A stretch of DNA of 64,000 nt from Acidimicrobiales bacterium (lineage in GTDB: Bacteria; Actinomycetota; Acidimicrobiia; Acidimicrobiales; Aldehydirespiratoraceae). The first letter of the stretch is position 1. Every line of letters begins with the position of its first letter. The notes below the pieces were generated by a model that had not been told where the DNA came from, searched no databases, and worked only from the letters and a program-made list of their open reading frames with translations. Positions 55,271 to 64,000 of the stretch are shown in pieces. Location of the stretch: NCBI GenBank assembly GCA_040219515.1, contig JAVJSI010000014.1:124001-188000 (forward strand), written 5' to 3'. The translations under genes and the position numbers were made by a program.

Positions 55271-56276
55271 CAACCACTGATGTCGACGGCGCTGCGCCCG
55301 GTCCTCTCGAGGAGACCGTGGGCCGCAACCTGCGGATCGCCGCCGCGCAGGTCGGTCCCATCGGTCGACATGCCGAGCGGGCCGAGGTGGTCGACCGCCT
55401 GATCGCGCTGCTCCTCCAGGCCGCGTCCGCCGGCGTGGAGCTCGTCGTCTACCCCGAGCTCGCGCTCACCACGTTCTTCCCCCGCTGGTTCGTCGAAGAC
55501 GAGGACGATCTCGATCTCGACAGCTTCTACGAGACCGAGATGCCGGGCCCCGAGACCAAGCGGCTGTTCGACGCCGCGAAGCGCCATGGCGTGGGGTTCT
55601 CACTCGGCTATGCCGAGTTGACCCCCGACGGGCACCGCTACAACACGCAGATCCTCGTGGAACGCGACGGGTCGATCGTGGGGAAGTACCGCAAGGTCCA
55701 TCTGCCCGGCCATCGCGAGTACGAGCCCTGGCGCGAGTTCCAACACCTCGAGCGTCGCTACTTCGAAGCAGGTGACGAGTTCCCCACGTGGCACGCCTTC
55801 GGTGGCGTGGTCGGCATGGCGATCTGCAATGACCGTCGCTGGCCCGAGACCTATCGGTGCCTCGCCTTGGGCGGCGCCGAGCTCATCCTGATCGGCTACA
55901 ACACGCCCACCCACTACGCGCCCGACCCCAGCCAGGATTCGCTCCAGGCGTTCCACAGCCACCTCGTCATGCAGGCGGGGGCGTACCAGAACGGCTGCTT
56001 CGTGGTGGGGGTCGCCAAGGGCGGCAACGAGGAGGGCGTCGAGTCCCTGGCCGACAGTTGCATCATCGCCCCGACCGGTCGCGTGATCGCCCTCACGGCC
56101 CACACCGGCGACGAGATCGCCATCGCCGACATCGACCTCGACCTGTGTCGCAACTACAAGGAGACGCTCTTCCAGTTCGAGCGCTACCGCCGCCCCGAGG
56201 CGTACACCGCCATCACCGCCCAGGCCGGACCGATCCCGCCGCCACTCCCGCCCGACTTCGATGACGAGGAGCCGTC

Positions 56277-56280
<4 letters not shown>
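55267..56280 (+). CDS. N-carbamoyl-D-amino-acid hydrolase-like carbon-nitrogen hydrolase
   Basis: A 337-residue nitrilase-superfamily amidohydrolase. Catalytic triad Glu64 (VYPELALTT), Lys143 (YRKVHLPG) and Cys187 (ICNDRRWPE). The CNDRRWPETYR motif, GYNTPTHYAPD and the QAGAYQNG stretch are those of D-carbamoylases (DCase/HyuC of hydantoin users). It removes the carbamoyl group of N-carbamoyl-D-amino acids, releasing ammonia and CO2. GTG 55267 overlaps the ygfK stop (GTGA). The cluster thus has both an M20-type (L-type) and a D-type ureidohydrolase. Confidence 0.88.
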
Positions 56281-58900
<2,620 letters not shown>

Positions 58901-58910
<10 letters not shown>

Positions 58911-59968
58911 ATCCCGTGCCGGTGGGGGACCACGCACTGCGCGCCGACCAGACCCCCGGTCTGGTCTGTGCACACCACCACCTCTACTCGGCGCTCGCGC
59001 GGGGCATGCCGGCGCCGCCGCGCCCGCCCACCGGGTTCACGGAGATCCTCGAGCTGGTCTGGTGGCGCCTCGACCTGGCTCTCGACGCCGACATCATCGA
59101 GTGGACGGCCAAGCTCGGCGCCCTCGAGGCGCTCGAGCGGGGCTGTACCGCGATCGTCGACCATCACGAATCACCGAACGCGATCGATGGATCGCTGTCG
59201 GTCATCGCCGATGCGTGCGCCGAGGTCGGCGTGCGGGTGAACTGCGCCTATGGCATCACCGACCGGCACGGGGCGGCGGGCGCGGCGGCCGGGCTGGCCG
59301 AGAACGACCGCTTCCTGTCCGAGGGCGGACGAGGAATGGTCGGGCTGCACGCTGCGTTCACGTGTGACGACGACACCATCGCCGCGGCCGCCGATATGGC
59401 GGCCCGCCACGGTGTGGGCGTGCATGTCCACGTGGCCGAGGGCGAGGTCGACACCTGGTCCCGATTGCGCGGCCACACCGCCGACGACTGGTGGCTGGTG
59501 CACGGCGTGCACCTGCCCGACGATCACGACCTGCGCGGCACGATCGTCCACAACCCCCGCTCCAACATGAACAACGCCGTCGGCTACGCCCGTCCCCACC
59601 GCTTCACGAACCCGGTCGGGCTCGGCACCGACGGCATCGGCGCCGACATGCTCGACGAGTTCCGTCTGGCGTTCGTGAGGGGCCGCGAGCACGACGTCAC
59701 CCTCACGCCCGACGAGGTGTGGGCCTGGCTCGAACCGGGCTACGGCCTGTTCCCCGAGGCCCGCACCGATCGCGTCACCTGGGGCTACGAACCGATGGAC
59801 CCCTGGCGGCTGGCCTACAGCCCCGGGGTCTCGCCGCGCACCATCGAGATCGACGGTGTGACGGTGTTTCGCGATGGCACGACGACGCTGGTGGACGCGG
59901 CCGAGATCCGTCACAAGGCCGCCGAGGCCGCACATCGACTCTTCGACAGGTTGGAGAACATGACATGA
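58901..59968 (+). CDS. ssnA: SsnA-like amidohydrolase
   Basis: A 355-residue homologue of E. coli SsnA (442 residues). Recognised by CAHHHLYSALARGMPAPPRP (HHH metal site), ELVWWRLDLALDADIIEW, AIVDHHESPNAIDGSLSVI, HNPRSNMNNAVGY and GTDGIGADM. The N-terminal composite strand region (about 50 residues) seems largely missing. GTG 58901 lies inside the end of the xdh gene and was chosen as the only start that keeps the conserved HHH part with a little N-terminus. SsnA belongs to the ygfK/xdhD cluster; it is predicted to hydrolyse a purine-derived ring. Confidence 0.84.
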
Positions 59969-61479
59969 GCAGTACTGGTTCCGAGAGTGGCCTCGCCGTG
60001 TTCGGTGACTTCGCACCCGACGGGCAGGGGGCCTACGACAACGCCGTCACCCGTTTTCGCGAGAACAACATCGTGCTGCCGACGTTCGGTCAGCTGCGCG
60101 ACCCTTCGACGATTCCGGGGTCCATCATCGACTCGCTGGCCGAGGTCGACAGGAACGCAGCGGATCCGCGCAATCTCTTCCGGGTCCATTGGTTCAATGC
60201 CCTCGACGGCAGCGGTCCCCTCGACGTGCCCGACCACGTCGAGCTCCCGCCGGAGTTGACCGGAGTCGACGCCCGAATCGTGCTCGCATTCGGCAACCGT
60301 TTTCCGATGATCGCCGCCCACAAGGTGCTCGCGGCCTACGCCTGTCTGGCGGCCCGACTGGTGACCGGTCGCTTCGATCCCACGGTGCATCGCGCCATCT
60401 GGCCATCGACCGGCAACTACGCCCGGGGCGGCATCGCGATCTCGAAGATCATGGGTTGTCGTGGTGTTGCCGTGCTGCCCGAGGGGATGAGTCGTGAGCG
60501 CTTCGAGTGGCTCGACCGCTGGATCGATCACCCCGACGACGTGATCCGAACCCACGGCACCGAGGCCAACGTGAAGGAGATCTACGACGAGTGCATGCGG
60601 CTCGAACAGGATCCGACCAACGTGATCCTCAACCAGTTCAGCGAGTTCTCGAACCACATGGGTCACTATGCGGTCACCGGTGCTGCGCTCGAACGGGTCT
60701 ATCAACACGTCACGGCCGACCGGCCCGGCACCCTCGCCGCGTTCGTTTCCGCCTCGGGGTCGGCCGGCACGCTCGGTGCGGGCGACTATCTCAAGGACGA
60801 ACACGGCGCCCGGATCGTCGCCGTGGAGGCGCTCGAAGTGCCGACGATGCTCTACAACGGCTTCGGCGATCACAACATCCAGGGCATCGGCGACAAACAC
60901 ATCCCGCTGATCCACAACGTCACCAACACCGACATGATCGTGGGCATCTCCGACAAGTCGACCGACGAGCTCGACGTGTTGTTCAACACGCCCGCCGGAC
61001 TCCGGGTGCTCGAGGAGCGGGGGATCGACCCCGCGCTCGCTGCGACGCTCACGCACATGGGTTACTCCTCGATCTGCAACACGTTGGCCGCTGTCACCGC
61101 GGCGAAGAAGTGGGGCCTGGGAAGCGACGACGTGATCGTGTCGGTCGCCACCGACGGGTCCGAGCTGTACGACTCCGAACGCGAGAAGGTCATGTCGAGC
61201 CACTTCTCCGGAGGGTTCGACGATCGTGAGGCCGCCCAGGTGTTCGACGAGCACCTCGGCGATGTCGGCACCACCCACGCCATCGAGATGGGCCCGGTCG
61301 AACGTGACCGCGTGTTCAACCTCGGTTACTTCACCTGGGTCGAGCAGCTCGGGCTCGACATCGACGACTTCGAGATGCGACGCGACCAGAGCTTCTGGTC
61401 GGGGCTGCGCCCCTTGATCGGCCAGTGGGACGAGATGATCGAAGAGTTCAACACCGCCACCGGCGCGTCCCACGGTTAG
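59965..61479 (+). CDS. Fold-type II PLP-dependent lyase (cysteine-synthase-like)
   Basis: A 504-residue PLP enzyme with probable PLP lysine Lys120 in MIAAHKVLAAYA, phosphate loop SASGSAGTLGAG (about 255) and IWPSTGNYARGGIA (about 138). It is longer than cysteine synthase and lacks an obvious name. ATG 59965 overlaps the SsnA stop (ATGA). In the enterobacterial and clostridial clusters the PLP member is YgeX, a 2,3-diaminopropionate ammonia-lyase; this protein is only distantly similar and may play the same step. Confidence 0.78.
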   Translation: MSSTGSESGLAVFGDFAPDGQGAYDNAVTRFRENNIVLPTFGQLRDPSTIPGSIIDSLAEVDRNAADPRNLFRVHWFNALDGSGPLDVPDHVELPPELTGVDARIVLAFGNRFPMIAAHKVLAAYACLAARLVTGRFDPTVHRAIWPSTGNYARGGIAISKIMGCRGVAVLPEGMSRERFEWLDRWIDHPDDVIRTHGTEANVKEIYDECMRLEQDPTNVILNQFSEFSNHMGHYAVTGAALERVYQHVTADRPGTLAAFVSASGSAGTLGAGDYLKDEHGARIVAVEALEVPTMLYNGFGDHNIQGIGDKHIPLIHNVTNTDMIVGISDKSTDELDVLFNTPAGLRVLEERGIDPALAATLTHMGYSSICNTLAAVTAAKKWGLGSDDVIVSVATDGSELYDSEREKVMSSHFSGGFDDREAAQVFDEHLGDVGTTHAIEMGPVERDRVFNLGYFTWVEQLGLDIDDFEMRRDQSFWSGLRPLIGQWDEMIEEFNTATGASHG

Positions 61480-62583
61480 ATGACCGAGCCGCTCGTCGAC
61501 AATCCTTTCGTCCGCTACCGGGAACGACTCGACAGCCACGCCGTTGCACTCGCCGGAGGGATGAGTGACGACGAGTTCGTCGATGTCGTCGAGCGACTCG
61601 ACGCCGCCGTTGCCGCGATCGACGGGCACGGCTTTCGGATCACCCCGACCACCGCGATGCCTGACCTCGCGGGGCGGGCGGGCCTGGCCGACGGCGTCGA
61701 GCTGTTCGTCAAGATCGAGGTCGACAACGTGGGCGGTTCACACAAGGGGCGTCATCTGTTCGGCGTCGCCCTGCAGATGCTGGTCGACGAACGTCTCGGC
61801 GCCGCGCCCTCGGGCCCGTTGGCCATCGCCAGCTGTGGCAACGCTGCGCTCGGAGCGTCGGTCATCGCTCGTGCCCTCGATCGGCCGCTGCAGGTCTTCG
61901 TGCCGACGTGGGCCGACCCACCGGTGGTCGCGCAGCTCACCGGGCTCGGCGCCGACCTGCGGGTGTGCCCCCGCCGAGAGGGCGAGGCCGGCGATCCCTG
62001 CTACCTCCGCTTCCGCGAGGCGGTGGTCGCCGGGGCGCGACCGTTCAGCGTGCAGGGCATCGACACTCCGTCGACCTTCGACGGCGGTCGCACGATCGGG
62101 TGGGAGCTCGCCGACCAGGTGCCCGATCTCGATGCGCTGTTCGTGCAGGTCGGCGGCGGCGCCCTCGCCACCGCCGCCTCGATCGGGCTCGGTGACGTCG
62201 CCCTTTTCCCGGTTCAGGCCGAGGGGTGCGCACCGTTGCGTCGCGCCTGGGATCTGCTGGCCCCCGAGTTCGACCTCGACGCAGCCGCACTGATACCCGG
62301 CGACTTCATGTGGCCGTGGCAGCCCGAACCCGCGAGCGCAGCCACCGCGATCCTCGACGACATCACCTACGACTGGTTGCCGCTGGTGCGGCGCACACTC
62401 GAGACCGGCGGGGAGCCCGTGGTCGCCGACGAGGCCACGATTCGCCGAGCGCACGAACTCGCGGCAGCAACCGGCATCGCCGTCTCCGCCACCGGCTCGG
62501 CCGGTCTCGCGGGGGTCCTCACCTCGGGGCCGTCGACGGGCCAACGTATCGCCGTGTTGTTCACCGGAGTGGAGAGAGAATAA
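61480..62583 (+). CDS. Fold-type II PLP-dependent enzyme (threonine-synthase/YgeX-like)
   Basis: A 367-residue PLP enzyme: lysine Lys89 in NVGGSHKGRHLFG, SCGNAALGASVIARAL, and VGGGALATAAS as phosphate loop. It follows the previous gene without any gap (TAG then ATG), so it is cotranslated. Two adjacent fold-type II PLP enzymes in one operon point to eliminations on an amino acid product such as diaminopropionate or serine-like compounds released by the ureidohydrolases. Substrate not known. Confidence 0.78.
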   Translation: MTEPLVDNPFVRYRERLDSHAVALAGGMSDDEFVDVVERLDAAVAAIDGHGFRITPTTAMPDLAGRAGLADGVELFVKIEVDNVGGSHKGRHLFGVALQMLVDERLGAAPSGPLAIASCGNAALGASVIARALDRPLQVFVPTWADPPVVAQLTGLGADLRVCPRREGEAGDPCYLRFREAVVAGARPFSVQGIDTPSTFDGGRTIGWELADQVPDLDALFVQVGGGALATAASIGLGDVALFPVQAEGCAPLRRAWDLLAPEFDLDAAALIPGDFMWPWQPEPASAATAILDDITYDWLPLVRRTLETGGEPVVADEATIRRAHELAAATGIAVSATGSAGLAGVLTSGPSTGQRIAVLFTGVERE

Positions 62584-62588
62584 GCCGC

Positions 62589-64000
62589 ATGTCCACCGTT
62601 CCCGGCTCGTTGCACGAGGTGCAGCGAGCGTCCACCCGCATCGCAACGGTCATCCGACCGGCAACATGGCTCGAAGCACTGCTCGCGTTCGACGACCACC
62701 CCCACGCCCGGCCGATCGCGGGCGGCACCGATCTGCTGCTCGACCTCGCCCGCTCATCGGGCGACCCGGTCACCCTGATCGACCTGTCTGCCGTCGACGG
62801 CGGACGGGAGATCCACGACGTCGGGGACGCGTTCGTGCTCGGCGGCGGGGTCACTCACAACCAGATCGTGGGCGATGCCCGCATCCGCGCCCACTGCCTG
62901 CCACTGGCCCAGGCCTGTCTCGAGGTCGGTTCGCCACAGCTGCGCAATCGTGCGACCCTGGCCGGCAATCTCGCCACCGCGAGCCCGGCCAACGACTCGA
63001 TCAGCGCGCTGATGGCCCTCGGCGCAAAGGTGGTACTCACCCGCCTCGTCGACGGCACCGAGCGTGTGCGTGAGGTCGACATCGCCCGCTTCTTCACCGG
63101 CTTTCGTTCGACCGTGTGCGATGCCCACGAGCTGATCACGGCGATCCGTGTGCCGAAGCTCGCCGCCGACGAGCGTGGCATCTGGGTGAAGGTCGGACTC
63201 CGTCGTGCGCAAGCGATCTCCGTCGTCCACGCTGCGATGGTGGTCGCCCTGCGCGACGGCATCGTCACTGCCGGCCGCCTCTCGATCGGTTCCGTGGCGC
63301 CCACGGTCATCGAGAGTCACGTGTTCCCCGCGGCCGTGCTCGGCAAGGTCCTCGACGACGCGACCATCGCCTCGACCGCGAGGTCGGTGGCGGCATCCAT
63401 CGAGCCGATCGACGACGTGCGGGCCACCGCCGACTATCGCCGTCAGGTCACCCAGTCGGTGCTGGCCCGGGCGCTGCACGCGATCGCCGACGACACGACC
63501 GGTGCGGCCTGGCCGGTCGAGCCGCCGTTGCTCGGTGTGCGAACGCCGTCCACCCCGCCGCCGAACGCCGTCGTCACCGACGAGGACACCATCTCCATGA
63601 CGCTCAACGGGTGGCCGGCGGCCGGCTTCGACGCGGCCGGGGCCACGCTGCTCGATTGGCTGCGCGATCACTCGTCGGTGGAGTGCTCCGGCGTGAAGGA
63701 AGGTTGTGCCGAAGGCGAATGCGGGGCCTGCACGGTCCTGCTCGACGGCAGCGCGGTCATGAGCTGTCTCGTCCCGGCCGCCCAGGCCGACGGTGGCGAG
63801 GTCACCACGGTCGAGGGCCTGTCGCCGTCCGACGGCGTCGGCGAGTTGCACCCGCTCCAGTCGTCGTTCATCGACGAGTTCGCGGTCCAGTGCGGGTTCT
63901 GCATCCCGGGGTTCCTGGTGGCCGGGGTCGCGTTGCTCGACGAGTGCCCGTCACCCACCGATGCCCAGATCGAGCTCGGTCTGGCCGGCAACCTCTGTCG
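62589..64000 (+). CDS. Xanthine-dehydrogenase-type FAD subunit with C-terminal 2Fe-2S domain (3' end beyond window)
   Basis: The first 470 codons of a gene that runs off the window, with no stop seen. Residues about 20-300 are an FAD-binding domain: GGTDLLLDLARS, RNRATLAGNLATASPANDS and GIWVKVGLRRAQAISVVHAA. After a short linker a plant-type [2Fe-2S] domain starts (Cys366, Cys373; GECGACTVLLDG; QCGFCIPG near 437; NLCR at the edge). The order FAD then 2Fe-2S is the reverse of classical XdhA. It likely accepts electrons from the molybdenum subunit or is the small subunit of another hydroxylase. Six bases separate it from the PLP gene. Confidence 0.85.
   Translation, partial: MSTVPGSLHEVQRASTRIATVIRPATWLEALLAFDDHPHARPIAGGTDLLLDLARSSGDPVTLIDLSAVDGGREIHDVGDAFVLGGGVTHNQIVGDARIRAHCLPLAQACLEVGSPQLRNRATLAGNLATASPANDSISALMALGAKVVLTRLVDGTERVREVDIARFFTGFRSTVCDAHELITAIRVPKLAADERGIWVKVGLRRAQAISVVHAAMVVALRDGIVTAGRLSIGSVAPTVIESHVFPAAVLGKVLDDATIASTARSVAASIEPIDDVRATADYRRQVTQSVLARALHAIADDTTGAAWPVEPPLLGVRTPSTPPPNAVVTDEDTISMTLNGWPAAGFDAAGATLLDWLRDHSSVECSGVKEGCAEGECGACTVLLDGSAVMSCLVPAAQADGGEVTTVEGLSPSDGVGELHPLQSSFIDEFAVQCGFCIPGFLVAGVALLDECPSPTDAQIELGLAGNLC

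Overview
The window is a gene-dense, high-GC bacterial chromosome segment: about 59 protein-coding genes, many start/stop overlaps of the ATGA or GTGA type, no gap over 160 bp, and no rRNA, tRNA, CRISPR array or insertion sequence that I can recognise. Four things suggest an actinobacterium: DtxR/IdeR-type iron boxes, a thioredoxin-fold protein of the mycothiol-dependent nitroreductase (Rv2466c-like) type, many F420/flavin (LLM), P450 and acyl-CoA enzymes, and a recurring TAnnnT-N6-ATG layout typical of leaderless promoters. The class Acidimicrobiia is a plausible guess but is inference.

Layout. 0-3.3 kb: acyl-CoA catabolism (enoyl-CoA hydratase, acyl-CoA dehydrogenase, MaoC-type dehydratase, GntR regulator). 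3.3-5.5 kb: XRE-cupin regulator divergent from a thioredoxin-reductase-like/methyltransferase fusion, with a perfect inverted repeat between them. 5.5-9.9 kb: LLM oxidoreductase, DsbA-like protein, VIT1-type transporter, a peroxiredoxin whose peroxidatic cysteine codon is an in-frame UGA (a probable selenoprotein), and DUF808. 9.9-22 kb: lipoprotein, HrpA helicase, exported SurE, CorA, heterodimeric ABC exporter and glutamate dehydrogenase. 22.2-24.2 kb: an iron island with two sets of DtxR/IdeR-like boxes, small unknown proteins, Bfd and bacterioferritin. 24-49 kb: mixed redox and catabolic genes (SDR, SRPBCC, ALDH, ThDP enzyme, PlsC, P450, TauD, FAD oxidases, thiol-redox pair TlpA/DsbB, sulfotransferase, sterol desaturase, and glycolate oxidase glcDEF). 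49.2-50.3 kb: a methyltransferase gene flanked by two related G-rich hairpin repeats.

50.3-64 kb is the most coherent and most interesting region. A divergent pair (8-oxoguanine-deaminase-like amidohydrolase plus an unusual HTH sensor) faces an eight-gene operon that runs off the window. The operon encodes an M20 carbamoylase/ureidohydrolase, a YgfK homologue, an N-carbamoyl-D-amino-acid hydrolase-like nitrilase, an XdhD-like molybdenum hydroxylase, an SsnA homologue, two PLP enzymes, and an FAD/2Fe-2S xanthine-dehydrogenase subunit. YgfK, SsnA and XdhD are hallmarks of the enterobacterial and clostridial cluster linked to anaerobic purine/urate breakdown and to selenium-dependent molybdenum hydroxylases. 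Here the set is rebuilt in an actinobacterial setting: YgfK lacks its central flavoprotein domain, and a D-specific carbamoylase has been added. Together with the UGA-containing peroxiredoxin, this suggests a selenium-using organism. The selenium genes themselves (selA, selB, selC, selD, yqeB, yqeC) are not in the window, so that link is inference.
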